A stretch of DNA of 64,000 nt from an uncultured Eubacteriales bacterium (GCA_949294555.1 CASFHP010000005.1:1-64000); one strand, 5' to 3'. Counted from the stretch's first letter, positions 49,651 through 58,115 are shown. Notes: generated from the sequence alone by a model not told the origin. Numbers and translations: made by a program.

Positions 49651-49824
49651 TTTCCTACTCTAAGAAAATTAAAACCGTGAAAAGTATTGAAAAACAAAGG
49701 TTTCTTTTATGTTTAATATCTCTTTTGAGCAATTATTTTTTTTGCTTTTATTTCGTATTTTTCATTGACATTTCAAAGCTTTATTGATATTATTTTTATG
49801 AAAAATTTTTCTTAGAGTAGGAAA
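49651..49824. repeat. Probable invertible promoter element B
   Basis: A perfect 18-bp inverted repeat, arms at 49651-49668 and 49807-49824 (right arm TTTTCTTAGAGTAGGAAA), encloses 138 bp. Inside, TTGACA-17-TATTAT points right, away from the GLUG-repeat gene. Beyond it, CTTAGAG pairs with CTCTAGG and a long T-run follows, ending the present transcript early. After inversion the promoter would face the gene with a leader of about 60 nt and a ribosome site in place. AAAGTATTGAAA, also found inside element A, lies just inside the left arm. Confidence 0.74.
49765..49793 (+). promoter_or_regulatory. Sigma-A promoter inside switch B
   Basis: TTGACA (49765-49770), exact 17-bp spacer, TATTAT (49788-49793). 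A perfect -35 box, facing away from the surface gene as drawn. Confidence 0.75.
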
Positions 49825-49863
49825 CTCTAGGAAAATTTTTTTAAATTAATTATAGAAAACATA

Positions 49864-49905
49864 AAAAAACGAAAAATAATGCTATGCATTACTTTCCGTT
49901 TTTTA
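49864..49905. terminator. Terminator after clpX
   Basis: AAACGAAAAATAATGC/GCATTACTTTCCGTTT stem with A- and T-runs. It isolates switch B from clpX transcription. Confidence 0.75.
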
Positions 49906-50003
49906 TCATATTTATATTTCTCTGCTTATATTCTTAAATTTATTTTATTTTTTCTCCATTTTTTTATATTTTGTATAATTTTGATTTAATTATATAGTTA
50001 TTT

Positions 50004-51329
50004 TTATGCTGTTTCTTTTTCTTCCCTTTGTGGCACTTGTCTTTTTTTCTTTTTGTTCTTTTGCTCTTTTTGTTTATTGTTATTCACCACAATATCTGGT
50101 GCTTCATTATCTAATATAGTTCTTTTTGTTATAATACATTTTTCAATATTTGGATTTGATGGTATATCAAACATGATATCTCTCATTCTTTCCTCTATGA
50201 TTGAACGTAATCCTCTTGCTCCTGTTTTTCTTTCAATTGCTTTGTCTACAATTGCTCCTAAGGCATCTTCTTCAAAGATTAGTTCTACCCCATCAATTTC
50301 AAATAGTTTTTGATATTGCTTGATTAGTGAATTTTTTGGTTCTTTTAAGATTTCAATTAATGCATTTCTATCTAATTCTTGTAATGTTGCAACAATTGGT
50401 AATCTTCCAATAAATTCTGGTATTAGACCATATTTTAGTAAGTCTTGTGGCAATAAATCCTTAAAGACTTCATATTTACTAATATTTTTTGTACTTTCTA
50501 TTTTAGAACCAAATCCAATTGATTTTTTACCTGTTCTATCTCTGATAATGTTTTCTAATCCCTCAAATGCACCTCCACAGATAATTAGTATGTTTTCTGT
50601 GTTGATTTGGATTAATTCTTGGTTAGGATGTTTTCTTCCGCCTTGTGGTGGTACAGCTGCAATCGTACCTTCGATTATTTTTAATAAGGCTTGTTGTACA
50701 CCTTCTCCACTAACATCTCTTGTGATTGATGGATTTTCTGATTTTCTTGTAATTTTATCAATTTCATCAATATAGATAATTCCTTTTTCTGCTTTTTGCA
50801 CATCGCCATCTGCTGCTTGGATTAATTTTAATAAGATATTTTCAACATCTTCTCCAACATATCCAGCTTCTGTAAGTGTTGTGGCATCTGCAATCGCAAA
50901 TGGTACATCTAAAATTCTTGCTAATGTTCTTGCAAGTAGCGTTTTTCCACATCCTGTTGGTCCTAATAACAAGATATTGCTTTTTTGGATTTCTACATCA
51001 TCATCTTTTGTCGCTGCCTCTTCATGGGCAATTCTTTTATAGTGGTTATATACTGCAACTGACAATGTCTTTTTGGCGTCTTCTTGCCCAATGACATAAT
51101 CATCTAATACTTTTTTGATTTCTCTTGGACTTGGAATATCATTTAATTCATTTAATGTATATCCTGCTTTATCATCGTCATATAATTCTGCTTCTATAAT
51201 GCTATTACAAAGATCTATACATTCATCACATATATATACACCTGGACCTGCAACAATTTTTCTAACACTCTCCTGTGCCTTACCACAAAATGAACATCTT
51301 ACACTTTTTGGTACATCATTTTTTGCCAT
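50004..51329 (-). CDS. clpX: ClpX, ATPase subunit of ClpXP
   Basis: 441 residues. An N-terminal zinc-binding domain (CSFCGK ... CDECIDLC, about 12-40) precedes the AAA+ core with Walker A GPTGCGKT (about 122), Walker [11 protein letters not shown], and sensor-2 [11 protein letters not shown]. The IGF-type loop that docks on ClpP is present (KSIGFGSK). It unfolds substrates, including tmRNA-tagged proteins ending LAA, for ClpP. The C-terminus has a basic [13 protein letters not shown] tail. Confidence 0.97.
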   Translation of the reverse strand: MAKNDVPKSVRCSFCGKAQESVRKIVAGPGVYICDECIDLCNSIIEAELYDDDKAGYTLNELNDIPSPREIKKVLDDYVIGQEDAKKTLSVAVYNHYKRIAHEEAATKDDDVEIQKSNILLLGPTGCGKTLLARTLARILDVPFAIADATTLTEAGYVGEDVENILLKLIQAADGDVQKAEKGIIYIDEIDKITRKSENPSITRDVSGEGVQQALLKIIEGTIAAVPPQGGRKHPNQELIQINTENILIICGGAFEGLENIIRDRTGKKSIGFGSKIESTKNISKYEVFKDLLPQDLLKYGLIPEFIGRLPIVATLQELDRNALIEILKEPKNSLIKQYQKLFEIDGVELIFEEDALGAIVDKAIERKTGARGLRSIIEERMRDIMFDIPSNPNIEKCIITKRTILDNEAPDIVVNNNKQKEQKNKKKKRQVPQREEKETA

Positions 51330-51387
51330 CTCTTTTTTTCATTCCTTCCTCAAATCTTTCTTTTTTATTGTATCTGTACAATTTTTT

Positions 51388-51418
51388 ACATTATGAGAAA
51401 TGCAATTTCCTATAATGT
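51388..51418. repeat. Dispersed hairpin, copy 2
   Basis: ACATTATGAG/TTCCTATAATGT around AAATGCAA; nearly the same as 20021-20051. It lies in the 194-bp gap between clpX and clpP. Confidence 0.65.
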
Positions 51419-51523
51419 AAATGTTTTCGCATACAATAAGGTTAAGCTTCTTATATTATATTAAATTTTATAATTATTATACATTTGTCCTTCTAAATAT
51501 TTTTGTATAGGAATTTTTTATGG

Positions 51524-52129
51524 CTATTTTCTTTTGTCCATAATTCCATCGATCAATCCATATTTTAACGCTTCTTCTGCTGTCATATAATTATCTCTTT
51601 CTGTATCTTTTTGGATTGTTTCTACTGTTTGACCTGTTCTTTCACTTAAGAATTTGTTTAATTTTTCTCTTGTTTTTACTAAGTGATCTGCATGAATTTT
51701 GATTTCTGTTGCTTGACCTGAAAGTCCGCCACCACCGATTAATGGTTGATGAATTAAGATTTCTGCATTTGGTGTTGCAAATCTCTTTCCTTTTTCTCCT
51801 GCTGCTAATAATGCGGCTCCCATGCTTGCTGCCATTCCTATACAAATGGTTGATACTGGGCATTTGATATAATTCATCGTGTCGATGATTCCCATTCCAT
51901 CTGTGATAGATCCACCTGGTGAATTGATATATAAGTTGATGTCTTTGTCTGGGTCTTCTGATTCTAAGAATAATAATTGTGCAATAACAAGACTTGCTGT
52001 TGTTGCATTTACATCTTCTCCTAAAAATATAATTCTATCTTTTAATAATCTTGAGAAAATATCGTATGATCTTTCTCCTTTACTAGTTTGTTCTATGACA
52101 TATGGTACTAAACTATTTTTTTCTAACAT
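51524..52129 (-). CDS. clpP: ClpP protease subunit
   Basis: 201 residues. Catalytic Ser in GMAASMGA (about 98), His in EILIHQPL (about 123), and Asp in the [11 protein letters not shown] stretch region (about 172). The N-terminal axial loop [20 protein letters not shown] is typical. It forms the barrel-shaped protease with ClpX just downstream on the same strand, and tig lies upstream: tig-clpP-clpX, a conserved order. Confidence 0.97.
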   Translation of the reverse strand: MLEKNSLVPYVIEQTSKGERSYDIFSRLLKDRIIFLGEDVNATTASLVIAQLLFLESEDPDKDINLYINSPGGSITDGMGIIDTMNYIKCPVSTICIGMAASMGAALLAAGEKGKRFATPNAEILIHQPLIGGGGLSGQATEIKIHADHLVKTREKLNKFLSERTGQTVETIQKDTERDNYMTAEEALKYGLIDGIMDKRK

Positions 52130-52249
52130 AAATAAATTCCTCCTTTAAAACTTTTTATTACAAGTCTTTTCATTAATTTTATCCTATTTTTACAATATTT
52201 TAAAATTTCACAATTATATTTACTATATTGTAATGATTAAAAATTGTCA

Positions 52250-52293
52250 AAAAAGCTGGGGTTAAAACTTAACTATTACATTTAACACCCCAA
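52250..52293 (-). terminator. Terminator after tig
   Basis: Minus strand: TTGGGGTGTTAAA, loop, TTTAACCCCAGCTTTTTT. It makes clpP dependent on its own promoter, at least in part. Confidence 0.8.
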
Positions 52294-52312
52294 CCTTTCT
52301 ATATTTGTTGTT

Positions 52313-53599
52313 TTATTTGATTTTTGCATTTTTTACTAAAAATTCTAGTGCTTTTTCTGATTCTAATCCTTGTTTAATGTAATTTCTTACATTTTCATTT
52401 TTCATGAATTCTTCATCATTTTCTCTACCATAATTTTTAGCCATTTCTTTCATCTTTTCTTCTACATCAATATCTGGTACCTCTATTTTTTCAGCTTTGA
52501 TAACAGCTTCTAATGTTAAACGAGATTTAATTGCTTCAACTGCTTGAGGTTCATATTCTTTTTGCATTTCTTCTTTTGTTTTTCCCATCATTTGAAGATA
52601 TTGTTCTAATTTTAGTCCTTGATATGCTAATCTTTGTTCTAATTCTTTTACCATATTTTCTGTTTCTGTTTCAATCATTCCTGATGGAATGTCTACTTTT
52701 ACATTTTCACATACGGCTTTGATAACAGCATCTTCTGTTTCATATTTTGCTCTTTCATCGTTTTGTTTTTGTTTCTTTTCTTTGATGCTTTCTTTTAATT
52801 CTTTTAATGTATCAAATTCACTAACATCTTTTGCAAATTCATCATCTAATGTTGGCAATTCTTTTTTCTTGATTTCATTTACTTTTACTTTAAATATTGC
52901 ATCTTTTCCTGCTAAATCTTTTGAAAAATATTCATCTGGGAATTTTACTTTTATATCTTTTTCTTCATCAATTTTCATTCCAATAATTTGGTCTTCAAAT
53001 CCTGGTATAAATGTATTGCTTCCAATTTCTAAATCATGATTTTCTGCTTTTCCACCTTCAAAAGCAACATCATCTACAAATCCTTCAAAATTAATATTTG
53101 CAATATCGCCTTTTTCTACAGGTCTATCTTCTACAGATATTAGTCTTGAATTATGTTCTTGCATATGACCTAATTCATGGTCGATATCTTCGTCTGTTAC
53201 TTTATATTCGATTTTTTTGATTTCTACACCTTTATATTTTCCAAGTTCAGCTTCTGGTTTTGTTTGGAATACTGCTGTAAAAATTAGGTCTTGTCCTTTT
53301 CCAATTTGTGTTACATCTATATCAGGTCTACTAACAACTTCTAATTTGTTTTCTTCTACTGCTTTTTCTAGTTCTTCTGGAACTACTTCATTAAAAGCAT
53401 CTTCATAGAAAATTTCTTTTCCATAATATTTTTCAACAATATTCATTGGTGCTTTACCTTTTCTAAATCCTGGTATATTAAAATATTTTGCACTCTTAAA
53501 ATATACTTTTTTCATTGCTTCATCAAATTTTGAAGCTTCTATTGTTACATTTAATTTTACTTCATTTGCGTTTTCTGTTTTTTCTACTTTACATTCCAT
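52313..53599 (-). CDS. tig: Trigger factor
   Basis: 428 residues from ATG 53599 (AAAGGA upstream; GTG 53608 is too close to it). The ribosome-binding signature FNIPGFRKGKAPMNIVEKYYG (about residues 27-50) is followed by the FKBP-like prolyl isomerase domain (DIANINFEGFVDDVAFEGG, about 150-240) and the long helical C-terminal arms. It shields nascent chains at the exit tunnel. Confidence 0.96.
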   Translation of the reverse strand: MECKVEKTENANEVKLNVTIEASKFDEAMKKVYFKSAKYFNIPGFRKGKAPMNIVEKYYGKEIFYEDAFNEVVPEELEKAVEENKLEVVSRPDIDVTQIGKGQDLIFTAVFQTKPEAELGKYKGVEIKKIEYKVTDEDIDHELGHMQEHNSRLISVEDRPVEKGDIANINFEGFVDDVAFEGGKAENHDLEIGSNTFIPGFEDQIIGMKIDEEKDIKVKFPDEYFSKDLAGKDAIFKVKVNEIKKKELPTLDDEFAKDVSEFDTLKELKESIKEKKQKQNDERAKYETEDAVIKAVCENVKVDIPSGMIETETENMVKELEQRLAYQGLKLEQYLQMMGKTKEEMQKEYEPQAVEAIKSRLTLEAVIKAEKIEVPDIDVEEKMKEMAKNYGRENDEEFMKNENVRNYIKQGLESEKALEFLVKNAKIK

Positions 53600-53652
53600 T
53601 TTTTTCACATTCCTTTCTTAAGTCCTAAATCTGGTTGGAAAAGAATTAAATT

Positions 53653-53754
53653 TTGGCTAGGAAAACAAGTTTGAAATTTATGAGGCGTACTGATTGTACG
53701 TTGATTAAATTTCAAATGAAGTTTGACAACGCCAAAATTGTAATTATTTTTCAA
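53653..53754. repeat. Dispersed palindromic repeat, copy 3
   Basis: TTGGCTAGGAAAACAAGTTT ... GAGGCGTAC-TGATT-GTACGTTGATTAAATTTC ... CAACGCCAAAA. It is the clearest copy; the others are at 2550 and 20053. It occupies the 320-bp gap before tig, which otherwise holds the rpmB promoter area. Confidence 0.75.
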
Positions 53755-53921
53755 CCTTATTTAATCCTTTCTTTAATCATATAGCCTAATTATTATACCA
53801 CATTTTTCCTATTTTGCAAGGATTTTTAAATATTTTTTAAAAAATACTTGTTTTTTTCATACTTTTGTGTTAAACTTGTTACTAGTCAGTTTATTTTTTT
53901 ATTAGGAGGTGCAATTCAGAA

Positions 53922-54119
53922 ATGGCTAAATGTGCAATATGTGAGAAATCAGTTAATCATGGAAATAAACTTAGTATCACACGTTCTCATATCAGTAAAA
54001 GATCTCCACGTACTTGGAAACCAAATTTAAGAAGTGTTAAAGTTACAGAAAATGGAGAAACAAAGAGAATTTATGTATGTGCTAAATGTTTAAGAGATGG
54101 AAAAGTAAAGAGAGCTTAA
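53922..54119 (+). CDS. rpmB: Ribosomal protein bL28
   Basis: 65 residues. MAKCAICEKSVNHGNKLSIT and RSPRTWKPNLRSVKV are L28 signatures, and KRIYVCAKCLRDGKV completes the four-cysteine zinc version of the protein (CAIC ... CAKC). AGGAGG precedes the ATG by 12 bp. It is a short single-gene unit on the plus strand with its own terminator. The neighbouring order rpe ... spoVM ... rpmB recalls B. subtilis. Confidence 0.97.
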   Translation: MAKCAICEKSVNHGNKLSITRSHISKRSPRTWKPNLRSVKVTENGETKRIYVCAKCLRDGKVKRA

Positions 54120-54130
54120 GCTCTTTTTTT
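54106..54130 (+). terminator. Terminator of rpmB
   Basis: AAAGAGAGCTTAAGCTCTTTTTTT: the stem overlaps the last rpmB codons and its stop, then a T-run. Confidence 0.75.
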
Positions 54131-54284
54131 GCGTTATAGGAATTTACATTCTCTATAGTTCAAAAAAATAAATTGTTGTATAGAAACATTCACTTTTTCT
54201 TTTGAAAATAAAATATTAATTTTTATTCTCACTTTGGGTTGTGAAACAAAAAAATTTCATATTGTTTCCTATTTAATTTAGATA

Positions 54285-54317
54285 GAAAACAGACCGCAAT
54301 TACTGCGGTCTGTTTTC
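54285..54317. terminator. Strong terminator
   Basis: GAAAACAGACCGCA-loop-TGCGGTCTGTTTTC, a perfect 14-bp stem just after the minus-strand hypothetical gene. Confidence 0.88.
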
Positions 54318-54325
54318 CGTTACTT

Positions 54326-54640
54326 TTAGATATCCTCTTCAGAACGGATTGCTCCTTTTGGAGCTTCCTTTGCAGGTACGTATCGGTCAGGGCTTATAAT
54401 TTCAAATATCTTGGCATTATACCACTCGCCCGTTTTTTCATCTTTGAGCGGTTTAGTTTGAATATATCTAACTGTTGTGAGCTGGTTGTCACATTGATTA
54501 TCGTAATGAATATAATCAATTCCAGAAGCATAACCACATTCCTTCTGAATGACCTTCTCAGCTAATACCATGTTTGCTGGAAAATCCGCGTCGATTATTA
54601 CCCCTTTTCTCATCCGTTCTGAGATTTTTTCATCGTACAT
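54326..54640 (-). CDS. Hypothetical protein, 104 residues
   Basis: Unrecognised. The start ATG 54640 has AGGAGG nine bases upstream; the longer 132-residue frame lacks a ribosome site. It is soluble, with MYDEKISERMRKGVIIDADF at the start, several Cys, and a conserved-looking TVRYIQTKPLKDEKTGEWYN strand pair. Base composition is much richer in G+C than the flanks (codons such as CGG, GCG, GTC), so it may be a recent import, perhaps phage-derived. Confidence 0.7.
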   Translation of the reverse strand: MYDEKISERMRKGVIIDADFPANMVLAEKVIQKECGYASGIDYIHYDNQCDNQLTTVRYIQTKPLKDEKTGEWYNAKIFEIISPDRYVPAKEAPKGAIRSEEDI

Positions 54641-54772
54641 TACTTGTAACCTCCTACTTCTTTTGTATTTGACAGATTTTTCTGTCATCATATTAATTAT
54701 ACCACTTTTTTGCTTTTTGCTCAACTTTTATGTTAATCTTTTTACTTTCTAGTCATTTTCTTATACAACCTG

Positions 54773-54853
54773 TCAATTTTTATCTTTAATTCCAAATATT
54801 AATTTTACAAAACCTCTTAAAAACTTTGGAACTTTTTTTACAACAATTGTCAT
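54773..54853 (-). CDS. spoVM: Stage V sporulation protein SpoVM (26 residues)
   Basis: A 26-codon gene with GGAGGG eight bases before its ATG. The product begins MTIVVKKVPKFLRGFVKLIF, which matches the amphipathic helix of B. subtilis SpoVM at K-x-PKFL-x-G-x-V and has the same length. SpoVM marks the forespore outer membrane by sensing its curvature, recruits SpoIVA, and so starts coat assembly. The place between rpe/rsgA/prkC and rpmB is the known syntenic position, which strengthens the call. Confidence 0.88.
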   Translation of the reverse strand: MTIVVKKVPKFLRGFVKLIFGIKDKN

Positions 54854-54874
54854 CTATGTATCCCTCCTTTTATT

Positions 54875-55024
54875 TTAGCATGCTAGCCACATAAATCCAA
54901 CGCATACCACAGCTAAGCCTATAATAAATAGCCACCCAGTCATTGGAAGTAATAAAACCAATAATATTCCTAAGCCAAGTCCTATCAAGCAAATCGCTAA
55001 AGTCTTTTTAAATAATTTTAACAT
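54875..55024 (-). CDS. Small membrane protein, 49 residues
   Basis: ATG 55024 with GGAGG eight bases upstream opens MLKLFKKTLAICLIGLGLGI; two closely spaced hydrophobic segments form a likely hairpin in the membrane. It lies 20 bp upstream of spoVM, on the same strand, so the two may be co-transcribed and this one may also work in sporulation. I know no name for it. Confidence 0.6.
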   Translation of the reverse strand: MLKLFKKTLAICLIGLGLGILLVLLLPMTGWLFIIGLAVVCVGFMWLAC

Positions 55025-55093
55025 GTTTACTACCTCCATTCTCTTTTGTATATTATATTCTTTTTGTTTTTTAATGTTACATTTATGGTAACT

Positions 55094-55124
55094 ATTGCCA
55101 AAGGGGACGGCCCATTTTGGCAAT
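55094..55124. repeat. REP-like hairpin
   Basis: ATTGCCAAA-GGGGACGGCCCA-TTTTGGCAAT: an outer stem around a GGGGAC core. Member of the dispersed family also at 27339, 62831 and 63698. Confidence 0.65.
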
Positions 55125-55145
55125 CTTTCATATTTGTTCTCAATA

Positions 55146-55174
55146 TTGACTTTTCTCCTTTTTTTCTTTAAAAT
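55146..55174 (+). promoter_or_regulatory. Sigma-A promoter of nth
   Basis: TTGACT (55146-55151), 17 bp, TAAAAT (55169-55174), about 65 bp before the ATG. Confidence 0.65.
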
Positions 55175-55242
55175 GTATATATTCTAATTACATCAAGATA
55201 AAAAAATGAAAAAATATATTATTATAATGAAAGGACCTATAT

Positions 55243-55884
55243 ATGAATAAAAAAGACGCAGTAAAAATGATAGAAATATTAAAACAAACATATCCAGATG
55301 CAACTTGTAGCTTAGATTTTGAAACACCTTTCCAAGCAGTTGTTGCTGTTATTCTTTCTGCACAATGTACAGATGAAAGAGTTAACAAAACAACACCTGC
55401 ACTTTTTGAAAGATGTAAAACTGTAGAAGATTTTGCAAATATAGATATAAAAGAACTTGAAGATTTGATACATCCGTGTGGATTTTTTAAGAATAAAGCA
55501 AAAAATATTAAATTATGTGCAAAACAAGTATTAGAGAATTTTAACGGACAAGTACCTAATAATATGAAGGATTTAATGAGTTTAGCTGGTGTTGGTAGAA
55601 AAACGGCTAATGTTGTACTGTTAGAAGTTTTTGGAATTGCAGAAAGTGTTGCAGTTGATACGCATGCAAAAAGAATTTCAAATTTAATTGGGTTGTCTAG
55701 TGAAAAAGAACCTGAAAAAATTGAACAAGATTTGATTAAGATTTTTCCTAAAGAATATTTAAAAGATATTAATCATTTATTTGTTTGGCATGGCAGAAAT
55801 ACTTGTATTGCTAGAAATCCTAAGTGTGACATTTGTTCAGTTCATGAGTATTGTAAGCATTATAAAAAAATAAAAACTTTATAA
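55243..55884 (+). CDS. nth: Endonuclease III
   Basis: 213 residues. A DNA glycosylase/AP lyase for oxidised pyrimidines. The helix-hairpin-helix LAGVGRKTANVVL contains the catalytic Lys (about residue 119), VAVDTHAKRIS has the catalytic Asp (about 137), and the C-terminal CxxxxxxCxxCxxxxxC iron-sulfur cluster is complete (CIARNPKCDICSVHEYC). A purine-rich AAAGGA lies before the ATG. A single plus-strand gene. Confidence 0.96.
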   Translation: MNKKDAVKMIEILKQTYPDATCSLDFETPFQAVVAVILSAQCTDERVNKTTPALFERCKTVEDFANIDIKELEDLIHPCGFFKNKAKNIKLCAKQVLENFNGQVPNNMKDLMSLAGVGRKTANVVLLEVFGIAESVAVDTHAKRISNLIGLSSEKEPEKIEQDLIKIFPKEYLKDINHLFVWHGRNTCIARNPKCDICSVHEYCKHYKKIKTL

Positions 55885-55977
55885 AATAAGAACTTATCTG
55901 TAACCTGCTTTGCTTCATGAGAACTTTTTTCTACTTTTCTAATTTAACTATATATATTTAATTTTTTAATATAATAG

Positions 55978-56009
55978 AAAAAGGAATCTGCATTGTCAGG
56001 TTCCTTTCT
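55978..56009. terminator. Hairpin terminator after nth
   Basis: AAAGGAATCTGC-ATTGT-CAGGTTCCTTT, followed by TCTT. Almost the same sequence recurs at 58116-58149. Confidence 0.75.
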
Positions 56010-56035
56010 TACTTAGTGATGTGTGGGCAATTTTT

Positions 56036-56353
56036 TTATCTTATTAATTTTTTTATTTGTTTTGGACATCTCTTTCTAGATATCCAGTTTATTGGGCTTC
56101 CTACATTTGGACAAAAAAGCAAGTAGTCCCCCTCTTCATCTTCAACTAAATCCCGAATTCTATAAACATGAATTTCAGGATCCCTCTCATAGAGTGCTAT
56201 ACAATCATAGCACTCTATAAGAAATCTCACATTCTCTTTTGTTGGTTTCGTAAAACTCAACCGTTTTAATCCATTTTCGTTATTTACTAACCAACATGAC
56301 ATTCCTTTTAATTTTTTCGTCTCTTCTTTTATTTTTGGGTTTATTTTTTTCAT
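56036..56353 (-). CDS. Hypothetical protein, 105 residues
   Basis: Unrecognised. ATG 56353 has AGGAGG six bases upstream; the longer frame to 56500 has no ribosome site. MKKINPKIKEETKKLKGMSC leads into a mixed alpha/beta protein with EVHVYRIRDLVEDEEGDYLL-like strands and a basic end (RKRCPKQIKKLIR). No membrane segment. It is convergent with nth. Confidence 0.65.
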   Translation of the reverse strand: MKKINPKIKEETKKLKGMSCWLVNNENGLKRLSFTKPTKENVRFLIECYDCIALYERDPEIHVYRIRDLVEDEEGDYLLFCPNVGSPINWISRKRCPKQIKKLIR

Positions 56354-56562
56354 TTGCTTCCTCCTATAGCCCACACTTCTTTTAAACTCTAAGTATATAT
56401 AGTATATTACAGTTTTATGTAAATTGTCAATTTTTTGTTTTTTCATATTAAAAAAGCCCCTTAATTTTGGATATATCCATTTTTCTCTAACCACTTCCAA
56501 TAATTATTATATTTTGCATATTTATTTTATTTTGCTCCATACTACTATATAGAGGTGATTTT

Positions 56563-56706
56563 TTGACAAATATTAATTGTTCACTAAATTGTATTTATCA
56601 AAAAGATGGAAAGTGTTCTTATTCTAGTATCACACCAACCACTTTTTCGACAACAAGTGAATGTGCCTACTTTGTTGATAAATCCAAAGAAGAAACTAAT
56701 TCATAG
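56563..56706 (+). CDS. Small Cys-containing protein, 47 residues
   Basis: TTG start at 56563 with GAGGTG five bases before it. The product begins MTNINCSLNCIYQKDGKCSY and continues to an ECAYF motif, giving four Cys spaced like a small metal- or disulfide-stabilised fold. Small proteins with C-x3-C, DGKC and DCAYF are common in Clostridia and are often misnamed in databases; the role is unknown. The stop codon sits inside the loop of a terminator. Confidence 0.65.
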   Translation: MTNINCSLNCIYQKDGKCSYSSITPTTFSTTSECAYFVDKSKEETNS

Positions 56707-56724
56707 CAATTAGTTTCTTTTTTG
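56689..56724 (+). terminator. Terminator of the small Cys protein
   Basis: AAGAAACTAAT-TCATAGCA-ATTAGTTTCTTTTTT. The loop contains the stop codon TAG. Confidence 0.9.
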
Positions 56725-56728
56725 TCCA

Positions 56729-56757
56729 TTGACAAATTTTTATTTACGGTATATATT
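56729..56757 (+). promoter_or_regulatory. Sigma-A promoter
   Basis: TTGACA (56729-56734), 17 bp, TATATT (56752-56757), 34 bp before the start codon of the bactofilin-like gene. Confidence 0.75.
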
Positions 56758-56790
56758 GCTATTGATAAAAATTAAAAGAGGAGGTTCTTT

Positions 56791-58086
56791 ATGTTAAAAA
56801 ATAAAATTGGAATTATTTCATTAATTATGCTACTGGTTATTTCACTATTAGCCCCAATAGTTAATGCTGAAAATGAGGTTGAAGCAACAACAACTGACCA
56901 AGTAGACCCTATTAGCCAAACACAAGAAACCTATACGATTAAAGAAGGAGACGAATATCTATTTGAGCAGAATGTAACAATTGATACACCTGTTGACGGA
57001 AATGTATTCATTTGTGCAAATAATGTTACAATTAATTCTCAAATTGGTGGAGATGCTTTTATTTGTGCTAATACAATTACCGTTGAAGAAGATGCTTATA
57101 TTTTGAGCAATTTATTTGCTTGTGCTAATACAATTAATATTAAAGGTGCAATTTATAACATTTATTCTATTGGTGATACCTTAACAATTGATGGATTTGT
57201 TTACAGAGACATTCGCAGTGTTTGTAATTCTTTGAATATTAATGGTATGGTAGGAAGAAATGTATTTGTAAATTGTTCTGACATCCATTTTAAAGAAAAT
57301 ACAGAGAACACAGAAAATTCTAGTGTTGCGTCTTATGGAACTATTCAAGGAAATTTAAATTATTTTTCTGATGAAGAAATCACCATTCCTGAAAATGCTG
57401 TTTCTGGAGAGGTCATTTTCTCACAATTAGCTAATTATACTTTTGATATAACAGATTACATATATTCTCTAGGTACTATACTTGTTTCTGTAATTGTTAT
57501 TTGGTTAATTGGTTTATGGTTTGCTCCAAAATTATTACAAACCTCAACCAAAGCAATGTCATGGAAAAAAGCTTTGCAAATTATAGGATTAGGAATTATT
57601 GTACCAATTGTTCTTGCTCTATTGACAATTATCATTCTTCTTATCCCTATTGCTAGTCAATTTGTTTTATTACTACTTTGTCTATTAATGATATTGTTCT
57701 TTATCAGTACATCTGTTACATTAATTGATATTAATGACGGAATTTGTAACAAATGCAATATTTCAAAAAATGTATATAAATTAGGCTTTTTAATTATTGT
57801 TACATTCATTTACTGGCTATTGACATTTGTTCCTTATTTAGGTGCTATTCTTTCATTAATTACTGTTATATGGGGTATTGGTAGTGTTTCTTATAGACTT
57901 TTTATAAAAGAAAATGAAAATGATAAACCTACCACAACTGATAACACTAAAAAAGATGAAGATAAAACTTTAAAAGAAAAAAAGGAAGAACGTAAATCAA
58001 AAGCTAAAAAAGAAAGTCCATCTGATAAAGCAACAGATGCGAGAAAAGATGATAAATCTGATGGAACTGCAAAAGACCAAAAATAA
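56791..58086 (+). CDS. Exported bactofilin-like membrane protein
   Basis: 431 residues; GGAGG before the ATG. A signal peptide (about 1-26) leads to a beta-helix-like region (about 55-200) with short repeats such as GNVFICANNVTINSQIGGDA and LACANTIN, as in bactofilin-type polymer-forming domains. Next come four to five membrane helices (about 225-375) and a long Lys/Asp/Glu cytoplasmic tail. Signal peptide plus outer bactofilin-like domain plus helices is a known but uncharacterised arrangement. It could sense or organise the envelope. Single gene with own promoter and terminator. Confidence 0.75.
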   Translation: MLKNKIGIISLIMLLVISLLAPIVNAENEVEATTTDQVDPISQTQETYTIKEGDEYLFEQNVTIDTPVDGNVFICANNVTINSQIGGDAFICANTITVEEDAYILSNLFACANTINIKGAIYNIYSIGDTLTIDGFVYRDIRSVCNSLNINGMVGRNVFVNCSDIHFKENTENTENSSVASYGTIQGNLNYFSDEEITIPENAVSGEVIFSQLANYTFDITDYIYSLGTILVSVIVIWLIGLWFAPKLLQTSTKAMSWKKALQIIGLGIIVPIVLALLTIIILLIPIASQFVLLLLCLLMILFFISTSVTLIDINDGICNKCNISKNVYKLGFLIIVTFIYWLLTFVPYLGAILSLITVIWGIGSVSYRLFIKENENDKPTTTDNTKKDEDKTLKEKKEERKSKAKKESPSDKATDARKDDKSDGTAKDQK

Positions 58087-58115
58087 GATAACGAAATAAA
58101 CAAAAATATATTTTA

